Positions 1 through 6,921 of a DNA stretch of 7,772 bases are shown here, one piece after another (the first letter of the stretch is position 1; each line of letters opens with the position of its first letter). Under the pieces are notes generated by a model. That model was not told where the DNA came from and did no database searches. It saw nothing but the letters and a program-made list of their open reading frames with translations. The translations under genes and the position numbers were made by a program. Origin of the DNA: Acidobacteriota bacterium (GTDB lineage: Bacteria > Acidobacteriota > Terriglobia > Bryobacterales > Bryobacteraceae); NCBI GenBank assembly GCA_023380575.1, contig JAMCRM010000308.1:1-7772 (forward strand), read 5' to 3'.

Positions 1-1614
1 CACTCCTCACCCGATGCGCAGTATCGCGCCTCGAAGCTCAAATATTTCCTCTATCGCCGCGCGCTGGGCCAGGTGTTCGATTATGTTCGCGACTACTCGA
101 AGCGGAACGGCCGGCAGGTGGCATGCTATGTGGCCACGCACTCCCTGTTGAACTATGCCCAGTGGAAAATCGTCAGCCCCATGTCGAGCCTGATTGGCGT
201 GGGGGCGGACGGATACATCGCGCAGGTCTGGACCGGCACGGCCCGCACTCCCAATATGATGGACGGCGTGCGCAAGGAACGCACGTTCGAAACCGCGTTC
301 CTGGAGTACGGAGCCATGAAGAGCATCGTGCGCGCGACCGGCAAAAAGGTCTGGTTCCTGCACGACCCCATCGAAGATCGCCCGGACTACTGCTGGGAGG
401 ATTACCGCGGTAATTGGGAAAGCACGGTGGTGGCCTCACTGCTGCATCCCGAGGTGTGGCGCTATGAGGTAATGCCCTGGCCGGACCGCATCTTCACGCG
501 CGATTACCCCGTCAGAAACCTGCGGGACCTGCCGCCCGGAACGCAAGTGCCGCGCATCGGCATACCGGATTGGTACGAGACCGAGTTGCAGGCCGTGATT
601 CGCGTGCTGGGCGATATGAAGCAGGACCACGTGAGTTGGATCTCCGGCGGAACCCCGGGCATCGGCATTCTGGTTTCCGACACCATGATGTTCCAGCGCG
701 CCGGCCCACAGCCCTCCGACGGGGCGCTGGGCTCGTTCTACGGACTCGCCCTGCCGTTGCTTTCGCGCGGTGTCCCGGTGGAGCCCGTCCAACTCGAGCA
801 CGTGGAACAGCCCGGTTTCCTCGATCCCTATCGCGTCCTGCTGCTGACTTATGAGGGACAGAAGCCGCCTTCCGCGAAGCTGCACGTGGCGCTCGCGGAA
901 TGGGTGAAGCGCGGCGGAACGCTCGTGGTGGTGGACGACGACGGCGATCCGTACAACGCCGTGCGCGAGTGGTGGAACACCGCGCCAATGCGGTATGCCA
1001 CGCCGCGGTTGCACCTGTTCGAGCAGCTTGGAGTACCGGCCGGGATGCCCGGAGTGCATGGTTCGGGTAAGGGATTCGTGGTGTATGAGAAGCTTTCCCC
1101 CGCCGCGCTGACCCGCGAAGCGTTCGGTGGCGAGCGCGTACGCGGCATTGTGCGCCGCGCCCTCAACGCGGCCGGCATTCCGTGGAGGGAGGCGGCGGCC
1201 CTGGCGCTGCGGCGCGGACCGTACGTCATCGCTTCCGGGCTGGAAAACCCGGGCGCGACCCCAGTGGTATTGCCAGGCAGATATGTGGACCTGTTCGATG
1301 CCCGGCTGCCCATTTTGGAGCAGCCACGCATCGAGGCGGGCCGGCACATGCTGCTGGTGGATTTGGACACCGCGCAGCCGGGCGTGGCCGCGGCCGCTTG
1401 CCGCGTGCGCGAGGAACGCCGCTCCGGCAATGCCATCGCCTTTCGCGCCGAGGGCATCGCCGGTACCCGCGCGGCGGTGCGCGTAAAGACCGCGCAGAAA
1501 CCAGCCGCCGTTCTCATAAACGGCCGCCCGCTGCCCGGCTGGCGCTATGAGGAGGGCACCGTCTGGCTCACCTTCGCCAACTCGCCGGACGGCGTGGAGA
1601 TAGCAATCCGATAG
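1..1614 (+). CDS. Glycoside-hydrolase-like protein, 5' end missing
   Basis: The reading frame is open from the first base and ends at TAG 1612-1614, giving 537 visible residues. The true start lies left of the window; the in-frame GTG at 73 is internal. Visible residues about 10-165 look like the second half of a TIM barrel, with beta-strand-like stretches such as QVACYVATH, GADGYIAQVW and KKVWFLHDP. Residues about 240-320 resemble the amidotransferase-like (trimerisation-type) domain found behind beta-galactosidase barrels: FYGLALPLLSRGVPVEPVQ, then PYRVLLLTYEGQKP, then WVKRGGTLVVVDDDG. Residues about 400-537 look like C-terminal beta-sandwich material. The likely role is hydrolysis or binding of a carbohydrate outside the cytoplasm. 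That is inferred from architecture alone; I cannot name the family, the catalytic acids or the substrate. A receptor gene follows 84 bases downstream on the same strand. Confidence 0.8.
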   Translation, partial: HSSPDAQYRASKLKYFLYRRALGQVFDYVRDYSKRNGRQVACYVATHSLLNYAQWKIVSPMSSLIGVGADGYIAQVWTGTARTPNMMDGVRKERTFETAFLEYGAMKSIVRATGKKVWFLHDPIEDRPDYCWEDYRGNWESTVVASLLHPEVWRYEVMPWPDRIFTRDYPVRNLRDLPPGTQVPRIGIPDWYETELQAVIRVLGDMKQDHVSWISGGTPGIGILVSDTMMFQRAGPQPSDGALGSFYGLALPLLSRGVPVEPVQLEHVEQPGFLDPYRVLLLTYEGQKPPSAKLHVALAEWVKRGGTLVVVDDDGDPYNAVREWWNTAPMRYATPRLHLFEQLGVPAGMPGVHGSGKGFVVYEKLSPAALTREAFGGERVRGIVRRALNAAGIPWREAAALALRRGPYVIASGLENPGATPVVLPGRYVDLFDARLPILEQPRIEAGRHMLLVDLDTAQPGVAAAACRVREERRSGNAIAFRAEGIAGTRAAVRVKTAQKPAAVLINGRPLPGWRYEEGTVWLTFANSPDGVEIAIR

Positions 1615-1657
1615 GCGCCGCCCAGCGACTCCGCAAGCCAACAAGCGCGGCGGGATG

Positions 1658-1692
1658 TATAATATCCCCGGCCGGAAGGCAGGCCCAGGGAG
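1658..1692 (+). promoter_or_regulatory. -10 box and ribosome binding site of the TonB-dependent receptor gene
   Basis: A perfect TATAAT at 1658-1663 stands out in a GC-rich spacer. No good -35 hexamer is present 16-18 bases upstream (the 17-base position reads AAGCCA), so the promoter may be weak or activator-dependent. The predicted transcript start near 1670 would give a leader of about 28 bases. AGGGAG at 1687-1692 is a good Shine-Dalgarno sequence five bases before ATG 1698 and fixes that start. The box suggests the receptor can be transcribed independently of the upstream hydrolase-like gene. Confidence 0.6.
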
Positions 1693-1697
1693 ACAAC

Positions 1698-4600
1698 ATG
1701 GTTCGATTCAGCATCGCCGCACTGATGGGCGTCCTCATATGTGCGCCCGCAGTATTCGCGCAGGGCGCCGCGTCGGCCCAGATCAACGGTGTGATTCGGG
1801 ATGCCTCGGGAGCGGTGGTCCCGGGCGCCGCCATCATCGCCACCAACGCCGATACGCAGGCGCAACGGAAAACCACTTCGAACGACGATGGCGGCTACAT
1901 GGTTCCGCTGCTGCCGCCCGGCAAGTACCGGATATCCGTGGAAAAGACCGGATTCCAGCCGCTGTTGCGGTCGGGAATCAGCCTGGAAGTGGACCAGGTA
2001 GCCACTATCGATATGGTGATGCAGGTGGGAAACGTGAGCCAGGCAGTGGAGGTGGTGGCCTCCGGCCCGCTGCTGGCCGTAACCAATCCCAATTTAGGCG
2101 AGGTGGTGAACAATGTCCAGGTGGAGAGCCTGCCCATGAACGGGCGCCAGCCGTTCCGGCTGCTGGAACTGACCCCGGGGGTCTTTAAGGCGCCCTCCTC
2201 GAACGGCCAGTACCAGGATGTTCCAGTGAATCAGGGCAATGAGTCCATTTTCTCCATTAGCGGAGGCCGCGCGCGCACCAATGAGGTGCTGATCGATGGA
2301 GTCCCCTCCACGGTGGGGACGGGAAACACCATCACCACCATTCCGCCAGTGGATGCCACCGAGGAGTTCAATGTTATGAGCGGCCCGTTGAAAGCGGAGT
2401 GGGGGCGCACGGGCGGTGGGGTGCTCAACGTTTACACCAAATCCGGCGTGAACCGGGTGCACGGTGGCATTTTCGAGTTTCTGCGCAATGAGTCTTTCGA
2501 TGCCAACGACTTCTTCGCCAACACGGTGGGGCAGAAGAAGCCCAAGTTTCGCCTCAATCAGTTCGGCTTCACGCTGGGCGGACCGGTTTACCTGCCGAAG
2601 CTCTACAACGGCAAGGACAAGACCTTCTTCTTCGTGGACTACCAGGGGACCCGCTGGGTGCAGGGGTCGTCCTGGTTCACCACCGTGCCGACGGCCGAGC
2701 AGCGGGCGGGGAACTTCACCCGCACCCTTACCGCCGCAGGGGGGCTGGTCACGATCTTCAATCCGTTCAGCACGGTGCGGGACCCGAACAACGCCACGCA
2801 GTACGTGCGTACCCCGTTCCCAGGGAACATCATTCCTTCGTCCATGCTAAACAGCGTGTCGCAGAAGGCGCTCACCTATGTCCCCATGCCGAACGTCCCC
2901 GGCAACCAGTACACTAACGTCAACAACTACCTGAGCGACGCTGATCGCACCATCAACGAGACGGCGCTGGGAATTCGCATCGACCACAACTTCGGGGAGC
3001 GGGAGAAGCTGTTCGGGCGGGTGGCCATCAACCGGCATGGCCTGAACCAGCCGGACTTTTACGGAACGGTCGCCTCGCCCGGGGACGGTGCGCTGGGAAC
3101 GGTGGTGCTGAATGCCACCGGCGCTTCCATACAGAGCGCCACCACCATCAGTCCGGCCTCGGTCTTGGGCGTGAGCCTGGGGTATGCCCGATGGGTGTGG
3201 AACCGCCGCCAGCGTAGCTGGGGTTACAATCAGGAGGATTTGGGGCTGCCTTCTTCCTACGTGAAGCAGTTGCAGTACCAGTTATTCCCGGCCTTCAGCA
3301 TTGCCAACAGTGGGGGCATCGGCGGGGGAAGCGGCCTGACGCTGATGAGCCAGGACACCTCCAGCCTGCTGGTTTCGCTTACCCGCATCATGGGACGCCA
3401 CACGTTCAAGACGGGCGTGGACGTGCGCATGCTGCGCAACTTCCTGATTACGGGCGACCCGGCCGGCAGTTTCAGCTTCACCCAGGCCATGACGTCGGGT
3501 CCCAACCCGAACGTCTTTTCGGCGGCGGCCGGCGCGGGCATCGCCAGTTTTATGCTGGGGGCGTTCAGTTCCGGCAGCGTCAACATCCTCGCGGGTGCCT
3601 CGCAGAAAGCCATGTACTACGCGGGGTACATCCAAGACGATTTCCGCGTGAATACGAAGTTCACGGTGAACTACGGGCTGCGCTGGGAAACCACCAGCCC
3701 GTTTACCGAGCGCCACAATCAACTCAACCGCTTTAACCCCACGCTGACCAGCCCCGCGGCCAACTCGCAGTTTCCCAACCTGCAGGGCGGCCTCGAGTAT
3801 GCCTCCTCAAGCAACCGGCGGATGTATCCCTGGGACCTGAATAACTGGCAGCCGCGGCTGGGATTCGCGTACCATGCCATGACCCACACGGTCCTGCGCG
3901 GTGGCATTGGGCTGGTGTATTCCTTCTTTCCTACAGCCAACGCCGATACGGGCTTCAGCCCCAACCAGGGCTTCTCCGCCACCACGCCGTTCCTAGGCAC
4001 GGTGGATGGGGTGACGCCCTATAACCTGTTAAACAACCCCGCTCCGAAGGGACTGAATCAGCCCACCACGGCCAGCAACCTGGGCGCGGCCACTTTCCTG
4101 GGTCAGAACCTGACGGTGTGGGACAAGGAGCCGAGCACGCCGCGCGTGTGGCAGTGGAACTTCGATATTCAGCACGAACTCAAAGGCTTTCTGTTCGATC
4201 TGGCATACGTGGGTAGTAGGGGTGCGAACCTGAACTCCCCGCTGCAGATCAACACGCTTTCCCCTGACTACCTCTCTTTGGGCAGCGGGCTGCAGCAACT
4301 GGTGAAGAATCCCTTTGCGGGGACCATTACCACCGGCACACTGGCCAATGCGACGGTGCAGCGTTATCAATTACTGCTGCCTTATCCGCAATACACCGGG
4401 ATTGCCGTCCAAAACCGGACGTGGGGCCATTCCGAATACCACGCCATGGAGCTCAAGGTGAAAAAGCGCATGTCGCGCAGCGTCACGATGCTGTTGGGCT
4501 ACACCGTCAGCAAGCTCTTTTCGGATGTTTCCAACACCGTGACCAACAACGGCAACAATCTGGATCGGGGGCTGAACTCTACAACTCAGAACCCATACAA

Positions 4601-5180
4601 CCTGGACGCGGAGTGGTCGGTCTCCGAGATGGACATTCCGAACTACCTGAGCTTGAGCACGGTGGCCGAGCTGCCGTTCGGGCCGGGGCGCGCGCTGCTT
4701 TCCAATACGAAGGGCGTGGTCTCGAAGCTGGTGGAGGGCTGGGAACTCAGCACCGTGCTGCTGGGGCGCAGCGGGTTCCCGCTGGTGTTCAGCGCGCCGG
4801 GGGTGATCGTGGGTAACCGCCCGAACCGTAGCTGCAGTGGCGTGATCGAGGGCGGGCGGAGTAAGGACCAGCGAGTAAAGAAGTGGTTCGACACGGGCTG
4901 CTTCTCGGTTCCCGCCCCGTTCACCTTCGGGAACGACTCCCGCACCAATCCGGATATCCGCGGCCCCAGCTTCACTCAACTGGACATCGGCCTGGCCAAG
5001 CACCAGAAGCTGTTTCGCGAGGCGGCCACCCTGACGTTCCGGGCGGAAGCGTTCAACGTGTTCAATACGGTGCATTTCGCGCCGCCAGAACTGGCCGCTA
5101 ATAACAGTGCGTTCGGACGGATCTCGGTGATCAGCGGCAAGCCGCGGGTGTTGCAGTTCGCAATAAAACTGCGGTTCTGA
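1698..5180 (+). CDS. TonB-dependent receptor, Oar-like, with carboxypeptidase-regulatory-like domain
   Basis: This is an outer-membrane protein of 1160 residues, within the usual range for Oar-type receptors. A signal peptide covers residues about 1-22, ending AVFAQ. A carboxypeptidase-regulatory-like (Ig-type) domain follows at about 28-105, with INGVIRDASGAVVPGA, DGGYMVPLLPPGKYRISV and the GF end of the fold. The plug spans about 115-250, including VESLPMNGRQ (about 142), SGGRARTNEVLIDGVP (about 188) and EWGRTGGGVLNVYTKSG. The rest is barrel, with family landmarks FFFVDYQGTR (about 312), VLRGGIGLVYS (about 731), FDLAYVGSRG (about 834) and FRAEAFNVFN (about 1114), ending in KLRF with the terminal Phe expected for BAM-mediated insertion. 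I see no clear TonB box. Such receptors are numerous in Acidobacteriota and their ligands are mostly unknown. No SusD-like lipoprotein gene is adjacent. The start is supported by AGGGAG five bases upstream and by the signal peptide. Confidence 0.95.
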   Translation: MVRFSIAALMGVLICAPAVFAQGAASAQINGVIRDASGAVVPGAAIIATNADTQAQRKTTSNDDGGYMVPLLPPGKYRISVEKTGFQPLLRSGISLEVDQVATIDMVMQVGNVSQAVEVVASGPLLAVTNPNLGEVVNNVQVESLPMNGRQPFRLLELTPGVFKAPSSNGQYQDVPVNQGNESIFSISGGRARTNEVLIDGVPSTVGTGNTITTIPPVDATEEFNVMSGPLKAEWGRTGGGVLNVYTKSGVNRVHGGIFEFLRNESFDANDFFANTVGQKKPKFRLNQFGFTLGGPVYLPKLYNGKDKTFFFVDYQGTRWVQGSSWFTTVPTAEQRAGNFTRTLTAAGGLVTIFNPFSTVRDPNNATQYVRTPFPGNIIPSSMLNSVSQKALTYVPMPNVPGNQYTNVNNYLSDADRTINETALGIRIDHNFGEREKLFGRVAINRHGLNQPDFYGTVASPGDGALGTVVLNATGASIQSATTISPASVLGVSLGYARWVWNRRQRSWGYNQEDLGLPSSYVKQLQYQLFPAFSIANSGGIGGGSGLTLMSQDTSSLLVSLTRIMGRHTFKTGVDVRMLRNFLITGDPAGSFSFTQAMTSGPNPNVFSAAAGAGIASFMLGAFSSGSVNILAGASQKAMYYAGYIQDDFRVNTKFTVNYGLRWETTSPFTERHNQLNRFNPTLTSPAANSQFPNLQGGLEYASSSNRRMYPWDLNNWQPRLGFAYHAMTHTVLRGGIGLVYSFFPTANADTGFSPNQGFSATTPFLGTVDGVTPYNLLNNPAPKGLNQPTTASNLGAATFLGQNLTVWDKEPSTPRVWQWNFDIQHELKGFLFDLAYVGSRGANLNSPLQINTLSPDYLSLGSGLQQLVKNPFAGTITTGTLANATVQRYQLLLPYPQYTGIAVQNRTWGHSEYHAMELKVKKRMSRSVTMLLGYTVSKLFSDVSNTVTNNGNNLDRGLNSTTQNPYNLDAEWSVSEMDIPNYLSLSTVAELPFGPGRALLSNTKGVVSKLVEGWELSTVLLGRSGFPLVFSAPGVIVGNRPNRSCSGVIEGGRSKDQRVKKWFDTGCFSVPAPFTFGNDSRTNPDIRGPSFTQLDIGLAKHQKLFREAATLTFRAEAFNVFNTVHFAPPELAANNSAFGRISVISGKPRVLQFAIKLRF

Positions 5181-5191
5181 ATTGACGCAGA

Positions 5192-5216
5192 GGTTTTTCG
5201 GTCAGCGAGAAAAACC
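5192..5216. other. Small inverted repeat after the receptor gene
   Basis: GGTTTTTC (5192-5199) and GAAAAACC (5209-5216) form an 8-bp perfect stem around a 9-base loop, starting 12 bases after the receptor stop codon. The stem is mostly A-T pairs and no T-run follows on either strand, so it is not a canonical terminator. It may stabilise the mRNA 3' end or be incidental. Confidence 0.4.
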
Positions 5217-5342
5217 AGGAGCCATTCCAGTTCGTGATGGTGGGAACGTGCAGCAACCTCCGGGAACTGACTGGCTGCCCGTGTCAAGGGCGGAGTAAAA
5301 GGGAACCACTTCCGGCGCTCCAGGCACCGGAGGATTTGCGTT

Positions 5343-5363
5343 GGGGTGGCGGCCCCTGTTTTT
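5343..5363 (+). terminator. Possible rho-independent terminator downstream of the receptor gene
   Basis: GGGG (5343-5346) pairs with CCCC (5353-5356) across a 6-base loop and is followed by TGTTTTT (5357-5363) on the + strand. The stem is only four base pairs, so strength is doubtful. It sits 162 bases after the receptor stop and just before the opposing tRNA gene, a sensible place to stop rightward transcription. The stretch 5217-5342 before it contains only a CCGG/CCGG small inverted repeat (about 5312-5330) and nothing else I recognise. Confidence 0.35.
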
Positions 5364-5372
5364 ATGAGGAAA

Positions 5373-5448
5373 TGGAGCCACCCGCCGGGGTTGAACCGGC
5401 GACCTGCTGATTACGAATCAGCCGCTCTACCAACTGAGCTAGGGTGGC
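5373..5448 (-). tRNA. tRNA-Thr, anticodon CGT
   Basis: Read on the minus strand, the 76-base gene folds as a complete cloverleaf. The acceptor stem GCCACCC (5448-5442) pairs with GGGTGGC. The D arm is GCTC/GAGC with loop AGTTGGTA, the anticodon stem is GCTGA/TCAGC with loop TTCGTAA, and the T arm is GCCGG/CCGGC with loop TTCAACC. The discriminator base is T and the terminal CCA is encoded (5375-5373). The anticodon CGT reads the threonine codon ACG, which is common in GC-rich genomes. All stems are fully paired, and a strong promoter lies upstream on the same strand. Confidence 0.97.
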
Positions 5449-5466
5449 TAGTGGTTGACTATTTCC

Positions 5467-5495
5467 TTTATAGCACTCTGCCCGCCGCCGCTCAA
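5467..5495 (-). promoter_or_regulatory. Promoter of tRNA-Thr
   Basis: On the minus strand TTGAGC (5495-5490) lies exactly 17 bases before TATAAA (5472-5467). A TGC immediately upstream of the -10 gives an extended -10 (TGN). Transcription would start near 5460, about a dozen bases before the mature tRNA 5' end at 5448. This is the best-formed sigma-70-type promoter in the window, as expected for a stable RNA gene. I found no stringent GC discriminator strong enough to call. Confidence 0.75.
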
Positions 5496-5501
5496 CCGCG
5501 C

Positions 5502-5507
5502 TACAAT
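5502..5507 (+). promoter_or_regulatory. -10 box of the metallo-hydrolase gene
   Basis: TACAAT lies nine bases before ATG 5517. A transcript start six to eight bases after the box would fall at or one to three bases before the ATG, so the mRNA would be nearly leaderless. This agrees with the absence of a Shine-Dalgarno sequence. The -35 position at 17-base spacing (5479-5484, TGCCCG) is poor. The box lies just beyond the -35 of the divergent tRNA promoter, so the two promoters overlap. Confidence 0.45.
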
Positions 5508-5516
5508 CGCTTTGCT

Positions 5517-6236
5517 ATGGAAAACCTGATCCTCGCCTCCTGTCTCGCGCTGGCCGGGCTTGCGGCGGCCGCAGCTTCCAGCGACGAGCTCCAGACCGCG
5601 GCCGGGAAGATCACGATCACTCCGATCCAGCATGCCAGCCTGCTTCTCGAGGCCGGCGGGCAAACCATCTACGTCGATCCCGCCATGGGCAGCTACGAGG
5701 GACGCCCGCGCGCGAACCTCATCCTTCTGACCGATACCCATTCCGACCACCTGGTTCCCAAAGTCCTGGCTCAACTGCGGCAGCCCGGAACGGTGATCTT
5801 CGCGCCCGAGGCCGCCGCCCAGACCGTCGCCGGCGCCGCCATCATCCGCAACGGCGAAACCAGGCAGTTCGGCAAATGGAGCATTGAGGCAATTCCGATG
5901 TACAACCTGACCCGCGGACCGCAGCCCGGCAAGTTTTATCACGAAAAGGGCCACGGCAACGGCTACGTCCTAACCTATGGGGGAAAGCGCCTCTACATCG
6001 CAGGCGATACGGAAGCTATTGCGGAAATGAAGGCGCTGCGGGACATCGATGTCGCCTTTGTCCCCATGAACCTTCCTTATACGATGCCGCCCGAGGAGGC
6101 CGCCGGCGCCGTCCGCGCCTTCCACCCCAAAATCGTCTACCCGTATCACTACCGCGGCTCGGACTTGGCGGTTTTCGAAAAGGCGTTGGCCGGAACCGGC
6201 ATCGAGGTGAGATTGCGGGACTGGTACGGGCGCTAA
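5517..6236 (+). CDS. Exported metallo-beta-lactamase-fold metal-dependent hydrolase
   Basis: This is a 239-residue protein of the UlaG-like/Beta-lactamase_2 type. Residues about 1-20 (LILASCLALAGLAAAAA core) form a signal peptide, so the enzyme is probably periplasmic, although the n-region lacks positive residues. Fold landmarks are IQHASLLLEAGGQTIYVDP (37-55), the metal motif at 73-78 (Asp-Thr-His-Ser-Asp-His), HEKGHGNGYVL (142-152), GDTE (163-166) and PYHYRG (209-214). The usual HxHxDH motif has Asp in place of its first His. Later ligand positions (Asp164, His211) are present, so a metal site is likely kept. The substrate is unknown. The open frame extends left to 5346, but that would run through the tRNA gene, so ATG 5517 is chosen. 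The stop TAA overlaps the convergent FtsB-like gene by four bases. Confidence 0.9.
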   Translation: MENLILASCLALAGLAAAAASSDELQTAAGKITITPIQHASLLLEAGGQTIYVDPAMGSYEGRPRANLILLTDTHSDHLVPKVLAQLRQPGTVIFAPEAAAQTVAGAAIIRNGETRQFGKWSIEAIPMYNLTRGPQPGKFYHEKGHGNGYVLTYGGKRLYIAGDTEAIAEMKALRDIDVAFVPMNLPYTMPPEEAAGAVRAFHPKIVYPYHYRGSDLAVFEKALAGTGIEVRLRDWYGR

Positions 6237-6538
6237 GGCGTGGGTTTCGCGTCCTGTTCCTGAAGGATGAATACCTTCTCGCCGGGACGCACCAACTTCA
6301 AACGCTGCCGGATCTCGAGTTCCTGCTCCGACTGGCTTTCCCGCAGCCGGTCGATTCTGTCCCGCTTAAGCTCGATCTCCCTGGCGAGGTCCCCATTCCG
6401 CTTTTCCAGTTGCTGGATTTCCTGGCGTTTCTCCATCAGCGCGGGGATCCCGTGCGGCCCGCGTAACGTGAAAAACGCATATCCGACCACCACGAGAATA
6501 CCCGCGGCGAAGGCGCTTTTTATGAACGAAGCTCTCAT
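6233..6538 (-). CDS. ftsB: FtsB/DivIC-like septum formation initiator protein
   Basis: This is a 101-residue bitopic inner-membrane protein. The order is a short cytoplasmic N-terminus (MRASFIK), one membrane segment (about 9-25, FAAGILVVVGYAFFTL), a GPHGIPAL turn typical of FtsB, then a charged coiled coil (about 35-72, EKRQEIQQLEKRNGDLA onwards). It ends with RLKLVRPGEKVFIL, the conserved tail of the family. FtsB/DivIC joins FtsL and FtsQ/DivIB in the divisome core that activates septal peptidoglycan synthesis. An upstream in-frame ATG at 6664 would add 42 unrelated residues antisense to cutA, so ATG 6538 is preferred. There is no clear Shine-Dalgarno sequence. The gene is not beside eno here, its usual partner in many bacteria. 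The symbol is assigned from architecture; DivIC is the equivalent name in Gram-positives. Confidence 0.85.
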   Translation of the reverse strand: MRASFIKSAFAAGILVVVGYAFFTLRGPHGIPALMEKRQEIQQLEKRNGDLAREIELKRDRIDRLRESQSEQELEIRQRLKLVRPGEKVFILQEQDAKPTP

Positions 6539-6556
6539 CGCATCAGAAGCCTGGAA

Positions 6557-6570
6557 GATAATAGTAACAT
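6557..6570. promoter_or_regulatory. Shared divergent promoter region of ftsB-like gene and cutA
   Basis: The 62-base spacer between the two divergent starts has an AT-rich core. On the + strand GATAAT (6557-6562) or TAACAT (6565-6570) could be a -10 for cutA. On the minus strand TATTAT (6563-6558) or TACTAT (6566-6561) could be a -10 for the ftsB-like gene. No convincing -35 elements are visible for either direction, so the exact boxes are uncertain. Confidence 0.4.
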
Positions 6571-6600
6571 CTGTGAGAAATCCCGTACGCGAATTTTTAT

Positions 6601-6921
6601 ATGACCGATAAAATCGTGGTCCTGAGCACCTGCGGCAGCACGGAAGAGGCGGAGAAGATCGCACGCGAGCTCGTCGAGAACCGGTTGGCGGCTTGCGTGA
6701 ACGTGATTTCCGGTGTGCATAGCGTATACCGCTGGCAGGGCGCCGTCGAATCCGCCACGGAAGCGCTGCTGCTCATCAAATCGTCTCGAGACCGCTTTGA
6801 AAGCTTGTGTGGCGCGCTGCAGAAAATGCATTCTTATCAGGTTCCGGAGGTCCTCGCTTTGTCCGTGGTCGAAGGTTCTGCCAATTACCTGAACTGGCTC
6901 GAAGGGGAACTGCGTGGCTGA
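6601..6921 (+). CDS. cutA: CutA1 divalent-cation tolerance family protein
   Basis: The protein has 106 residues, the usual length, and matches the CutA1 family end to end. It opens with IVVLSTCGSTEEAEKIARELVE, followed by RLAACVNVISGVHSVYRWQG (29-48), the EALLLIKSS strand, HSYQVPEVLAL (77-87) and the closing NYLNWLEGEL. CutA1 forms a very stable ferredoxin-like trimer. It is linked to copper and other divalent-cation tolerance in E. coli, but its biochemical role is unsettled. The start at ATG 6601 agrees with the family N-terminus, although no Shine-Dalgarno sequence precedes it (GAATTTTTAT). It is probably first in a rightward operon, since its stop overlaps the GTG start of the next gene by eight bases. 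Confidence 0.95.
   Translation: MTDKIVVLSTCGSTEEAEKIARELVENRLAACVNVISGVHSVYRWQGAVESATEALLLIKSSRDRFESLCGALQKMHSYQVPEVLALSVVEGSANYLNWLEGELRG
6903..6908 (+). promoter_or_regulatory. Shine-Dalgarno sequence supporting the GTG start of the HAD gene
   Basis: AGGGGA-type purine run (AAGGGGA, 6903-6909) inside the end of cutA, about six bases before GTG 6914. It supports translation coupled to cutA. The competing ATG at 7004 has no comparable site upstream. Confidence 0.5.

Noticed and set aside
436..1644. Long open frame of 402 codons on the minus strand
   Set aside because: It lies opposite the hydrolase-like gene. Its translation is low-complexity and rich in His, Arg and Gln, as expected for an antisense shadow of GC-rich coding sequence, while the + strand frame has recognisable domains.
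4371..5075. Open frame of 234 codons on the minus strand
   Set aside because: It is antisense to the conserved C-terminal barrel of the receptor and resembles no protein family.
5192..5216. Hairpin considered as the receptor gene terminator
   Set aside because: The stem is A-T rich and no T-run follows on either strand; the GGGG/CCCC hairpin with TGTTTTT at 5343-5363 is the better though weak candidate.
5373..5448. tRNA gene as an integration site for a mobile element
   Set aside because: No integrase, no direct repeat of the tRNA 3' end and no change in composition flank it; only a 7-base acceptor-stem repeat is present.
5346..5516. Upstream extension of the metallo-hydrolase frame
   Set aside because: It would translate through the tRNA-Thr gene and its promoter and would bury the signal peptide.
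6539..6664. 42-residue N-terminal extension of the ftsB-like protein
   Set aside because: It runs antisense through the start of cutA, and the membrane segment follows directly after ATG 6538 as is usual for FtsB.
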